64,000 nucleotides of DNA from Brevundimonas sp. (lineage in GTDB: Bacteria > Pseudomonadota > Alphaproteobacteria > Caulobacterales > Caulobacteraceae). Under the pieces are notes generated by a model. It had not been told where the DNA came from, did not search any database, and saw nothing but the letters and a program-made list of their open reading frames with translations. The stretch covers positions 124,001-188,000 of the forward strand of contig QFQU01000002.1 of NCBI GenBank assembly GCA_003248965.1. The letters are read 5' to 3'. Numbering within the stretch: the first letter of the stretch is position 1; each line of letters opens with the position of its first letter. Both the position numbers and the translations under genes were made by a program. Positions 1 to 8,207 of the stretch are shown piece after piece.

Positions 1-85
1 AGTGACGAAACCGTGTCGATAATGTCTGTTGGACTCCTGCGCCGGGTGGTGCAGGGTAAGGGCCAGCGGACGGTGGGGAGACCGA

Positions 86-931
86 ATGCGTTCGACGGCC
101 TGGATCATCGGAATGGGAGGCGTGCTGGCGATGGCCGGCGCGACCGCAGCGACCGCCCAGATCCGGGTTCCCAACGCCTTTGACGACAGCCCGGCCCGGC
201 CGGCCCTGCAACCCGGCGTCCACATCGACCCCCAGGCGCGTTTCGGGGGTGAAATCGACATCCCGTCGGCTTTGCGTCCCACTGACAATAGCGCGGGCCT
301 CGTCGCCACCACCCGCCACGACGTCTGGATCGACCGCGCCGACTTCACCGACCGGGTGACGCTGGAGACCGCCGGTCGTCTGCGTCGCGCCGACGGCTCG
401 CCCCTGCCCGTCAGTCTGGGCGAGCGCGCCGAACTGTCGCCCGAAGCTTACGATCTGCGCTATGTGCGGGGCTTCCGAGGCGCGCATGGCCATACGCCCT
501 CGGGCCTGGAGGTCAGCCTGACGCCCCACGCCGGCGTCGGCGTCGGCAGCGAGGGACGTTCCGCCGAGGCGGGCGTGACGCTGAAGATCGGCGAGGGCCT
601 GGACCGGTTGGCGCCCGATGGCGACGAACGATTCGGCCAGCGTCCACGCTGGTATGTCTACGCCGCCGGATCGGGGCGGGCCGTCGGCTACAACTTCGCC
701 CGCACGCGTGACGGCGACTACGCCCGCTCGGGCTACACCCAGGACCGCGGCGCCTTTCTGGGCGACGCCTCCATCGGCGTGGCCTATCGCCGGGGCGACG
801 TTCAGACCTCGGTGGGCGTCGTCTATCGCGAGATCGACGCCGGCAAGGGCCTGCGCGGCACGAACGGCCTGGACACCGACGTCAGCGAAGGACTGATCGC
901 CTTCCAACTGTCGATCAAACCGCGCCGCTGA
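86..931 (+). CDS. LpxR/DUF2219-like outer-membrane protein
   Basis: A 281-residue exported protein. The ATG at 86 is chosen because GGGGAG lies just upstream and a clear signal peptide (MRSTAWIIGMGGVLAMAGA, then an Ala-rich cleavage region ending TAQ) starts there; an in-frame TTG at 29 would only add a non-signal tail. The C-terminal half (RPRWYVYAAGSGRAVGYN and GDASIGVAYRRGDVQTSVG) has alternating hydrophobic strands and resembles the end of the lipid A 3'-O-deacylase-like (LpxR, DUF2219) beta-barrel family. A role in outer-membrane lipid A modification is inferred from that resemblance only. Catalytic residues were not verified, and it could be another small barrel. It converges on the gamma-glutamyltransferase gene with an 8-bp gap. 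Confidence 0.55.
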   Translation: MRSTAWIIGMGGVLAMAGATAATAQIRVPNAFDDSPARPALQPGVHIDPQARFGGEIDIPSALRPTDNSAGLVATTRHDVWIDRADFTDRVTLETAGRLRRADGSPLPVSLGERAELSPEAYDLRYVRGFRGAHGHTPSGLEVSLTPHAGVGVGSEGRSAEAGVTLKIGEGLDRLAPDGDERFGQRPRWYVYAAGSGRAVGYNFARTRDGDYARSGYTQDRGAFLGDASIGVAYRRGDVQTSVGVVYREIDAGKGLRGTNGLDTDVSEGLIAFQLSIKPRR

Positions 932-938
932 TCCGACC

Positions 939-2696
939 CTAGCGGACTTCCGACACCGCCACCCCTTCGCGTCGCGGATCCGCCCCGCCGTCCCATCGCC
1001 CATCGCGCCAGATGGCGCCATGAAGGCCCGATGTCTCGGTTGCATTGGGTCGCAGCGTCATGCCCGCCCGCCCCAGGGCGTCGCGGATGTCCGGCGCCAT
1101 CTGCTCGGTGTCGGCGCCGACCATAGACCCCCGCACCACCAGATTGGGCAAGGCGACGGCCTCGGCCATCGACAGGTTCCAGTCGATCACGCCGATCAAG
1201 GCCTTGGCCACATAGGCCAGGATGCTGGAGCCGCCCGGCGAGCCGACCGCACCGACCAGATTTCCCTGCCGATCAAGGATCAGCACCGGCGTCATGCTCG
1301 ACCTCGGTCGCTTTCCAGCCGCCACCGCATTGGCGGCCGGATGGCCGTTCTCGGTCGGCGTGAAGGAGAAGTCGGTCAGCTGGTTGTTCAGGAAGAAGCC
1401 GTCCGCCATCCGCCCGCTGCCGAACAGGCTCTCGACCGTCGTGGTCATGCTGACGGCGTCGCCCTCCGCATCCACGACGACGAAATGGGTGGTGCCACCC
1501 GGCTCGGCGGTGCGGTCCTCGCCCCGCGGAGGCGAGCCCGTCGGCCGGCCCGGCGACGCCGGTCCGTTCAGATTAGGCGCCAGGGCAGCGCGAGACGCCA
1601 TATAGTCCGGGTCCAGCAGGCCCGCGATCGGCACGCCCACGAAGTCGGCGTCGCCGACGTAGCGGTCGCGGTCGGCGTACATCAGCCGCTGCAACCGCCC
1701 GAAGGCCACCCAGGCCTCGGGACTTTCGGCTCCCTTGGTTAGGTCCGGGGTCTGTTCCGCCATGCCCAGAAACTGCAGCAGCGACAGGCCGCTGGACGGC
1801 GGCGGCGGCACGCAGACGACATAGATTCGATACGGACGGCAGATCGCGTCGCGTCGCAGCGGACGATAGGCGGCGATGTCCGCCTCGGTGAGGCCGCCGG
1901 GGCGCGGGCCTTCCGCCACGGCGGCGGCGATGTCGCGTCCGATCGCCCCGCCATAGAAGACGCCCGGGCCGTCCTTGGCCAGACGCGCCACGGTATCGGC
2001 GTAGGCGGGGTTTTTCAGCAGGTCGCCCGCCTGATAGCGCCGTCCATCCGGGCGGGTGAAATAGGCGGTCGCCGCCGGCGTCTTGGCTTGGGGCGCATTG
2101 CCGTTGATCATTCCCGCCAGACGCGGGCTGACCACGAAACCGTCGCGCGCCAGACGCTCGGCGTCGCCGAACAGGTCACGCCAGGGCAGTTTGCCGTGAT
2201 CCTTCTGCGCCATCGCCAGCATGGCCACCGCGCCCGGCGCGCCCGTCGACCGGCCGGACAGGATCGCATCGACGAAGCCCAGAGGCTTGCCATCCTCATA
2301 GAAGAGTTCGGGGGTCGCCGAGGCGGGCGCCGTCTCGCGTCCGTCATAGGCCGTGATCGCCCCGGTCCCTGCGTCATAGGCCATCAGGAAGGCGCCGCCG
2401 CCCAGACCGGACGATTGCGGCTCCACCAGGCCCAGCACCGCCTGGATCGCCACGGCGGCGTCGACGGCCGATCCCCCGCGCCGCAACACCCGCATCCCCG
2501 CCTCGACCGCCAGCGGATTGGCGGCGGCCACGAACGGCCCGTGCGCCCTGGTCCCCGCCGGATGCGGCGCATCAGCCAGGACGGAAGCCTGCGGAACCGT
2601 CGCCCCGGTCAGGGGCCCGGTCTGAGCTCCGGTCTGGCAACCCGCCAGGACGACGGGCGCAAGCAAGGCGGCGAGGCAGCGACGAAGGGCGGTCAT
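939..2696 (-). CDS. ggt: Gamma-glutamyltransferase (lipoprotein form)
   Basis: A 585-residue gamma-glutamyltranspeptidase, which cleaves or transfers the gamma-glutamyl group of glutathione in the periplasm. Family signatures run in order: VEPQSSGLGGGAFL near residues 91-104, the substrate loop around YDGRETAP at 117-124, and the autoprocessing site GTTHFVVVDAEG at 401-412, where Thr402 should become the N-terminal nucleophile of the small subunit. Length is normal for an unprocessed precursor. The N-terminus is a lipoprotein signal (LLAPVVLAGC, Cys20), so the enzyme is probably tethered to a membrane rather than free as in E. coli. It is transcribed alone, diverging from the tRNA-Arg gene. 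Confidence 0.93.
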   Translation of the reverse strand: MTALRRCLAALLAPVVLAGCQTGAQTGPLTGATVPQASVLADAPHPAGTRAHGPFVAAANPLAVEAGMRVLRRGGSAVDAAVAIQAVLGLVEPQSSGLGGGAFLMAYDAGTGAITAYDGRETAPASATPELFYEDGKPLGFVDAILSGRSTGAPGAVAMLAMAQKDHGKLPWRDLFGDAERLARDGFVVSPRLAGMINGNAPQAKTPAATAYFTRPDGRRYQAGDLLKNPAYADTVARLAKDGPGVFYGGAIGRDIAAAVAEGPRPGGLTEADIAAYRPLRRDAICRPYRIYVVCVPPPPSSGLSLLQFLGMAEQTPDLTKGAESPEAWVAFGRLQRLMYADRDRYVGDADFVGVPIAGLLDPDYMASRAALAPNLNGPASPGRPTGSPPRGEDRTAEPGGTTHFVVVDAEGDAVSMTTTVESLFGSGRMADGFFLNNQLTDFSFTPTENGHPAANAVAAGKRPRSSMTPVLILDRQGNLVGAVGSPGGSSILAYVAKALIGVIDWNLSMAEAVALPNLVVRGSMVGADTEQMAPDIRDALGRAGMTLRPNATETSGLHGAIWRDGRWDGGADPRREGVAVSEVR

Positions 2697-2793
2697 GAAA
2701 GAATCCGGACGGTGGGAAAGACGTCTTCCTCGGACCTAAGCCGTCATGACCGCCACGCCAACCGTTCAATGCGGATAAACTGCAATCGCCCGC

Positions 2794-2821
2794 TTGCGTC
2801 CGCCCGATCCAGCGGTTAAAG
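2794..2821 (+). promoter_or_regulatory. Candidate sigma-70 promoter of tRNA-Arg
   Basis: TTGCGT at 2794-2799 and TTAAAG at 2816-2821 are separated by 16 bp. The -10 element ends 24 nt before the mature 5' end of the tRNA. Position and spacing suit a tRNA promoter. The -10 match is only moderate. Confidence 0.4.
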
Positions 2822-2845
2822 ACCCGCCCTCGCCGCAAGGCATGC

Positions 2846-2922
2846 GCACCCGTAGCTCAGCTGGATAGAGCACCAGACTACGAATCTGGGGGTCAGGAGT
2901 TCGAATCTCTTCGGGTGCGCCA
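2846..2922 (+). tRNA. tRNA-Arg (anticodon ACG)
   Basis: A complete 77-nt cloverleaf. The acceptor stem GCACCCG (2846-2852) pairs with CGGGTGC, followed by discriminator G and an encoded CCA. The D-arm is GCTC...GAGC. The anticodon stem CCAGA/TCTGG carries loop CTACGAA, giving anticodon ACG (read as ICG, decoding CGU/CGC/CGA). The T-arm contains GTTCGAATC. No second copy of the tRNA 3' end was seen in the window, so there is no sign that it is a used integration site here. Confidence 0.97.
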
Positions 2923-2970
2923 CTTTCCCACGTCATGATTTGAATAGCCGAGCGTCCGCTGTGGACGTCT

Positions 2971-4470
2971 CTATCGGCTGTCCCGAGGTCGCAGGCGCTT
3001 CAGGACGTCGGCCGGGGTGTCGGTCTGGGCGACGGGCGACGGGCGTTCGAACACACGCCTGACCGGCTTTGGCCGCTGCACGGGCCGGCCGGGGTCGTGG
3101 AAGGGATTGGCGTCGAACAGGCCGGCGAAGATCGGATCGGCGCGATAGTTGGGCAGGCGGGCGATCACCGGCATGTCGCCCGACAGCTGAAGCAGGATTT
3201 CGTCGTCGTCCAGATCCAGCAACTGTTCGGGCGAACCGAATCCGACCAGCTTTGACATGGATTCGGCCGCCAGCATGGTGTTGGCGCCGAAGCACTGCAC
3301 CGCGCGGCAGTTGTTGACCATGGTTTGCCAGTCGCGCGGATAGAGATTCCGCAACTGGCTGGGATCCTGCCAGAAACTCCAGGTCTGCAAACCGTAGCCG
3401 CGCATCAAGGTCACGGCGCGGCGCAGATCGTCGAAGGCGCCGAGTTGGGCCGCCTCGTCCAGAATGAACAGGGTGGACTTCCTGGGTCGGCCGCTGCGCC
3501 CGGAGATCAGGGTCATCAGGGTATGAACCCACAGCCTGAGCAGCCGGCCGTGGCTTTCCAGCATGTGCGGCGGGAGCACGAGGTAGATCGAGAGCGGGTC
3601 GCCGCGCTGCACCGCCCCCAGGTCGAAGCTGGTGGTTCTCAGCGCCGGTCCGATCATGCCCGACCGCACGACGTCGACCAGGCTTTGCGAAAAGGACAGG
3701 ATGCCGCCCAGGGTCGAGACGGCGCCGATCCGCAGCATTCGCCCGATATCCCGCGCCTCGGTGTTGCTCGAGGCTTCCAGCATCGCCAGCACGGTTCCAG
3801 CCAGGGCGTCCGTCTGTCCGCGCTGCTCGGCCACCGCCCCATAGACGCCGATTTCGCCGACCGCCTGGTTGACCAAGGTGCGTACCGTTTCCAGGTGGCG
3901 ACGATCCGGGGGAAGGTCGCTCATCACATGCAACAGGACGCCCAGCACGAAGGTCGCGCCGCGTTCGCGCCAATAGCCGCCGTCGCTGACCTCGGTGTCG
4001 ACGTCGGGATTGGCCAGGGCCGAGACTACCGCCATCGCGTCGTCGACGAAGGTGGGACTGTCCGGATCCAGGATGTCGAGCGGATTGAGGGTGGCGGCGG
4101 GCAGACCCGTCACCCCCATGGGATCGATCACCGCCACCTCCTGACCCAGTTCCCTTCGCCGCCGAACGGTCATCAGGGCGTTCTCGCCCTTGGGGTCGAT
4201 GATGATGACGGGCCCTTCGAACCGCAGCAGGGCAGGGACGATGCAACCCGTGCCCTTGCCCGCCCCGGTCGGAGCGATGGTCATCAGATGCCCCTCGCGC
4301 TCCATCAGGATGGGATCGATCACCGCCGACGCCGGATCGGCGGCGGCGCCGAATTTGAAGCCGATGGGCCGACGCCGAGGCTCGCGTTCCAGCGACCAGC
4401 CGACGATCAGGCCGTCCTCGTCGATACAGTCGGGAAGCGCCAGGCTGTTCTCTATCGGTATCATCGTCAT
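2971..4470 (-). CDS. VirD4/TraG-family ATPase lacking membrane anchor
   Basis: A 499-residue type IV coupling-protein-like ATPase. Walker A is APTGAGKGTG at residues 66-75, followed by VIIIDPKGENA as in VirD4/TraG proteins. Walker B is TLFILDEAAQLG at 333-344, and the downstream block WSFWQDPSQLRNLYPRDW is also typical of the family. Unlike classical VirD4/TraG it has no N-terminal transmembrane helices: the first 60 residues are polar, so it is predicted to be soluble. The start overlaps the stop of the upstream gene (4467-5903) by 4 bp (ATGA), implying translational coupling. No relaxase, pilus or VirB gene is in the window. Whether the substrate is DNA or protein cannot be told. Confidence 0.8.
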   Translation of the reverse strand: MTMIPIENSLALPDCIDEDGLIVGWSLEREPRRRPIGFKFGAAADPASAVIDPILMEREGHLMTIAPTGAGKGTGCIVPALLRFEGPVIIIDPKGENALMTVRRRRELGQEVAVIDPMGVTGLPAATLNPLDILDPDSPTFVDDAMAVVSALANPDVDTEVSDGGYWRERGATFVLGVLLHVMSDLPPDRRHLETVRTLVNQAVGEIGVYGAVAEQRGQTDALAGTVLAMLEASSNTEARDIGRMLRIGAVSTLGGILSFSQSLVDVVRSGMIGPALRTTSFDLGAVQRGDPLSIYLVLPPHMLESHGRLLRLWVHTLMTLISGRSGRPRKSTLFILDEAAQLGAFDDLRRAVTLMRGYGLQTWSFWQDPSQLRNLYPRDWQTMVNNCRAVQCFGANTMLAAESMSKLVGFGSPEQLLDLDDDEILLQLSGDMPVIARLPNYRADPIFAGLFDANPFHDPGRPVQRPKPVRRVFERPSPVAQTDTPADVLKRLRPRDSR

Positions 4471-5903
4471 TCAACTTCTCCCTTCGGCTCCAGCACCACG
4501 AACAGGCCGTCCATGCGTTCGCGGCGCAACCGCACATCCTCGACCAGCATTTCGTCGTCGGTCATCTCCAGCAGGCCGTCCGGCCTGAGGGCCAGGACGG
4601 CGACGAACAGCGCTCCGCCGTAGGCGATGGTCGCCACGAACCGCCAGCGGCCCTCCTCGTCGAAACCGGCCGGAGCGGGAGGGGCCGTGTGGTCGATGCA
4701 GAGGGCCCGCAGGGTCTCGGCGTCTTCGGCGCGGTCGGCCATAACCTGAAACGACTCCGCCAACTGGAACCGCTCGTCGTCATTGCGGACCAGGTTCATG
4801 AACAGACGGACGTATTCCAGCCGCGCCTCCTCGTCGGTCAGACGGACGCCGCGCGTCTCGTTCAGATCGTGGATCCAGGCAGAGGCGCCGTCCGCGCAGT
4901 GGATGTCGTCCTCGGTGATCAGGAAGGTCGCGATCCCCGACGTCCCTCCTACCAGGCGACCTTGAACCTCGACCAGAACGGCGTCGCCGTAGCAGCGCGC
5001 CGGACAGGTCCGGACGCGATCGCAGAAGGCGGCCAAAGGCAGGGGCGTCGACGACGGACCCAGGTAGAAGCGGGTCGCGATCAGCCGCAGCACCGAGGCC
5101 GCCGCCTCCGGCTCCAGTTCGGTCCAGTCGCCGGGGATCAGGGGCGGCCGGCTCCATGGACCCGAAGGATGTCGGGCCGCGTCATCGATCTGCTGGACCT
5201 GAGCCTGGCTCAGCGGTCGCGCCCGGTCCCGCAACCTGTGCCAGGCCACTGCCAGCTTGCCAGACCAGACCGCCTGGGCCTGGGCGGGCAGGTCGTCCAG
5301 CTCGCGGCCGACAATGATGCGATAGACATCCTGGGCGGTTTCCCAGAATTCCGGATCGCTCGTGGTGCCGTCGATCAGCATGGGCGGAAAAGGACGTTCC
5401 CCTTCGCGGGGTCGTTCCAGCGTGCGCAGAAGCGGCGTCAGGGCGTCCAGCCTTGGTCCCAACGTCGCATTGGGCGCCAGGCGGATCAGCGCCTCGACCC
5501 GACGAAGGCCTTGAGCGTCCCGCAACAACCGGTTCTTCAGGGCGCCGTCGATCGCAGGAAGCATCTCCATGATCCGGGCCGTATCGGCCAGAAGGAAGAC
5601 GGCGACCTCGGCGTTCGACCAGGTCTGTTCGGTCAGGGTGAAGAACCGACCGCCCAGGTCGTCGGGTCCCACGATGCGACGACAACTGCCCAAGGGCGCC
5701 CGAGCGACGGCTTCGGCCAGGGTGCGGCACATCCGGGCGTTGCCCGCCAGGGTCTCGGCGGCCGAAGCATCGTCGCTCTCGACTGTATCAAGAAAGCGAG
5801 CAGCGGCGAGGAGCGCGTCACTGGCCAGAACGCCGACGGTGTCGCCAACCCGCAACGCAGGATCCAGCTCTGGCGCGAGATCGCCTTTTCGCGCTTTGGT
5901 CAT
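4467..5903 (-). CDS. Unknown protein coupled to the VirD4-like ATPase
   Basis: A 478-residue protein whose function I do not recognise. The ATG at 5903 is chosen because AAAGGGGC lies about 10 nt upstream; an in-frame ATG at 5945 is possible. It is predicted to be cytoplasmic: acidic, largely helical, with no signal peptide and no convincing transmembrane segment. Two cysteine-containing stretches (CDRVRTCPARCYG and ITEDDIHCADG) lie in its middle, but I cannot assign a metal site. The C-terminal 70 residues look like a mixed alpha/beta domain (FVATIAYGGALFVAVLALRPDG). The 4-bp overlap with the VirD4-like gene suggests a stoichiometric partner, perhaps an adaptor or substrate protein. Confidence 0.75.
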   Translation of the reverse strand: MTKARKGDLAPELDPALRVGDTVGVLASDALLAAARFLDTVESDDASAAETLAGNARMCRTLAEAVARAPLGSCRRIVGPDDLGGRFFTLTEQTWSNAEVAVFLLADTARIMEMLPAIDGALKNRLLRDAQGLRRVEALIRLAPNATLGPRLDALTPLLRTLERPREGERPFPPMLIDGTTSDPEFWETAQDVYRIIVGRELDDLPAQAQAVWSGKLAVAWHRLRDRARPLSQAQVQQIDDAARHPSGPWSRPPLIPGDWTELEPEAAASVLRLIATRFYLGPSSTPLPLAAFCDRVRTCPARCYGDAVLVEVQGRLVGGTSGIATFLITEDDIHCADGASAWIHDLNETRGVRLTDEEARLEYVRLFMNLVRNDDERFQLAESFQVMADRAEDAETLRALCIDHTAPPAPAGFDEEGRWRFVATIAYGGALFVAVLALRPDGLLEMTDDEMLVEDVRLRRERMDGLFVVLEPKGEVE

Positions 5904-6111
5904 ACGGTCGCTGCCCCTTTCTGCGACAAAGAGAACGCCGTTCATCAGCCCTTCGTCAAGCGGACGCGCACCCGGATTTCGACGCTCAGCGTCAGCAGAT
6001 GCACTTGTCCAGAACGCGGCCGGCGGTGAGAGCCGCAGAAGCGCAACGGCCAAACGAACTCTTAACCGCGGCAGATATACAACCTATACGAGCAGTTCGC
6101 GGGGTTGCATC

Positions 6112-6543
6112 ATGGTGCGCCGTCCCTTCTCTCGACCATACCGCCGCGCCAAGACAGCGCGCGAAGGCGCTGCGGCCGTCGAGTTCGCTCTGGTAGGCCC
6201 GATTCTGGTGTTTCTGTTGATCGGGATCGTCGTCTACGGCGGCTGGTTCCTGATGGCCCAGTCGGTTCAGGCCCTGGCGTCGGAAGGCGCCCGCGCCGCC
6301 GTCGGCGGTCTGGATTCGGCCGAACGGGAAAGCCTGGCCCGCACCGAGGTGGCCGACGCCGTCAAGGGCCTGCCGCTCAATCCCTCGCTGACGACCGTGC
6401 GGATCGCCGAGGACGGCGGGCGGTTGCGCATTGTCGTGACCTATGACGCCAGCCGCCATCCCCTCATGCTGCTGGGCGGCATGATCCCGCGACCGCCCGC
6501 CGTCATCGAGCGGTCCGCGGTGGTGCGGGTGGGAGAGGAATGA
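6112..6543 (+). CDS. TadE-like pseudopilin
   Basis: A 143-residue TadE-family protein. Basic N-terminus (RRPFSRPYRRAKTAREG), then the pilin-like sequence AAAVEFALVGPILVFLLIGI with Glu five residues into the mature region, one transmembrane helix, and a small periplasmic domain. TadE proteins are minor pseudopilins of Flp/Tad pili or of related secretion of surface proteins. The ATG at 6112 follows GCGGGG. It overlaps the downstream TadG gene at GAATGATG, so the two are translationally coupled. No cpaA-F or tad export genes are in the window, so this pair is away from any main tad locus. It is divergent from the VirD4-like operon. Confidence 0.8.
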   Translation: MVRRPFSRPYRRAKTAREGAAAVEFALVGPILVFLLIGIVVYGGWFLMAQSVQALASEGARAAVGGLDSAERESLARTEVADAVKGLPLNPSLTTVRIAEDGGRLRIVVTYDASRHPLMLLGGMIPRPPAVIERSAVVRVGEE

Positions 6544-8180
6544 TGCGCCAGCTGCTGCGACGCTGGCGCGGCGACCGTCGCGGGACGGTCGCCATCACCG
6601 CGGCGGTGGCGGGCGGACTTTTGTGCGTGGCGACGGCGGTGACGATCGATCTGGGCGTCCTGACCCTGCACACGCGCAAGCTTCAGGGCGCGGCCGACCT
6701 GGCGGCCCTGTCGGCGGCGCGCGACCTGGGCCACGCCGCCGACAGGGCCAAGGAGACGGTCCAGGCCAATATCGCGCCCGACGCGCCTGCCGAGGTGACG
6801 GCGACCCTGGGGGTCTATACGCCCGACCGCGCGCTGGCGCGGGATCACCGCTTCGTCGCCGGAGGCGCGACGCCGAACGCCGTGCGCGTCGTGGCGACCA
6901 GTCCCGCCCCCCTGTTCTTCAGCCGACTGTTGCTGGGCCGCGACCGGGTTCTGGTCACGCGCCGCGCGACGGCCGCCATGCCCGAAACGCCCAAGGCCAT
7001 GTTCAGCCTGGGCTCGCGCCTGGCCTCGCTGGACGGCGGCCTGGCCAATCAGTTGCTGAGCGGGCTGACGGGCAGCCAGGTGTCGCTGAAGCTGATGGAC
7101 TATCGGCGGCTGGCCGATCTCGACGTCAATCTGCTGAACTTCACCGACGCCTTGGCGACCGATCTGGGCGTCCAGGCCGGCGACTATGACCGGCTGCTGG
7201 ACACGCGGCTGGACGCCGGGCGGGCGCTGAAGGTGCTGGAGCAGGTGGCGGGCGGGCGCGACGGCGGGGCGCTGGGCAAGCTGACGGGGGCGGCGGCGGG
7301 GCTGACCCTGCGGCTGGGCGACCTGATCGGCGTCGACGCCCAGGCGCCGGACGGGGTGCGCGACGGGCTGGACGCCGCGGTCTCCGCCCTGGACCTGGCG
7401 ACGGCCGTGCTGGAAACGGCCGGCGGCGAACGGCAGATCGCGCTGAACCTGGGCGTTCCGGCGGGCCTGGCGGACCTGAAAGCCAGTCTGGCGATCGGCG
7501 AGCGCCCCAATCGTTCGCCCTGGCTCTCGGTGACGGCGAACGGCGAACCTGTCGTCCGCACGGCGCAGGCGCGGCTGTATCTGCAGGCGCGCACGGCCCA
7601 GTCGCTGGCCGGACTGACCCAGGTTCAGCTGCCGGTCCTGGTCGAATTGGCGTCGTCCGAAGCGCGGCTGCAGCGCCTGGCCTGCCGACCGGGACAGTCG
7701 GTCGAGATCGGCGTCCGACCCGGCGTCGCTCGCGCCTTCATCGGTGAGATCGACGAGCGCAAACTGGGCGACTTCAAGAAGGCGCTGACGCCGCGACCGG
7801 CGACCCTGCTGTCTGTGCTGGGCGTGGTCACGCTAACGGGCAAGGCGGACATCGAGGCGGGCGACGTCGGCTTTCGGCCGGTCAGGTTCAACGCGGCCGA
7901 CATCGCGGCGCAGCGCACGAAGAGCGTGTCGTCGCGCGCCTTCGCCAGCGGCCTGGTGGTCAGCCTGCTGCAAAGGCTGGACGTCACCGTGGCGGGACTG
8001 GATCTGGGCGGCCTGACCCGCGCCCTGGGTCAGTTGCTGACGCCGCTGGGGCCGGTTCTGGATGCGGTTCTGAATCCTGTGCTGGACCTTTTGGGTCTCA
8101 AATTCGGCGAAGCCGACGTGACGGTGCATGGCCTGTCATGTCCGGCGGACGGCCGGACGCCGCCACGGCTGGTCGGCTGA
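6540..8180 (+). CDS. TadG-like membrane-anchored protein
   Basis: A 546-residue protein with the TadG N-terminal signature: a basic start (MMRQLLRRWRGDRRG), then GTVAITAAVAGGLLCVATAVT as the transmembrane segment, and LHTRKLQGAADLAALSAAR, the conserved post-membrane block of TadG/TadE-like proteins. The remaining ~480 residues are periplasmic, and no von Willebrand A motif (DxSxS) was seen, unlike many TadG proteins. Start options ATG 6540 and ATG 6543 both overlap the tadE stop. Likely acts with TadE in assembling or anchoring a surface structure; that is inference from family and coupling. Confidence 0.78.
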   Translation: MMRQLLRRWRGDRRGTVAITAAVAGGLLCVATAVTIDLGVLTLHTRKLQGAADLAALSAARDLGHAADRAKETVQANIAPDAPAEVTATLGVYTPDRALARDHRFVAGGATPNAVRVVATSPAPLFFSRLLLGRDRVLVTRRATAAMPETPKAMFSLGSRLASLDGGLANQLLSGLTGSQVSLKLMDYRRLADLDVNLLNFTDALATDLGVQAGDYDRLLDTRLDAGRALKVLEQVAGGRDGGALGKLTGAAAGLTLRLGDLIGVDAQAPDGVRDGLDAAVSALDLATAVLETAGGERQIALNLGVPAGLADLKASLAIGERPNRSPWLSVTANGEPVVRTAQARLYLQARTAQSLAGLTQVQLPVLVELASSEARLQRLACRPGQSVEIGVRPGVARAFIGEIDERKLGDFKKALTPRPATLLSVLGVVTLTGKADIEAGDVGFRPVRFNAADIAAQRTKSVSSRAFASGLVVSLLQRLDVTVAGLDLGGLTRALGQLLTPLGPVLDAVLNPVLDLLGLKFGEADVTVHGLSCPADGRTPPRLVG

Positions 8181-8207
8181 ACCCGTTCACGGGACTTGCG
8201 AGAGAAT

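Noticed and set aside
2846..2922. tRNA-Arg as the attachment site of an integrated element carrying the VirD4-like genes
   Set aside because: No repeat of the tRNA 3' end and no integrase gene seen in the window.
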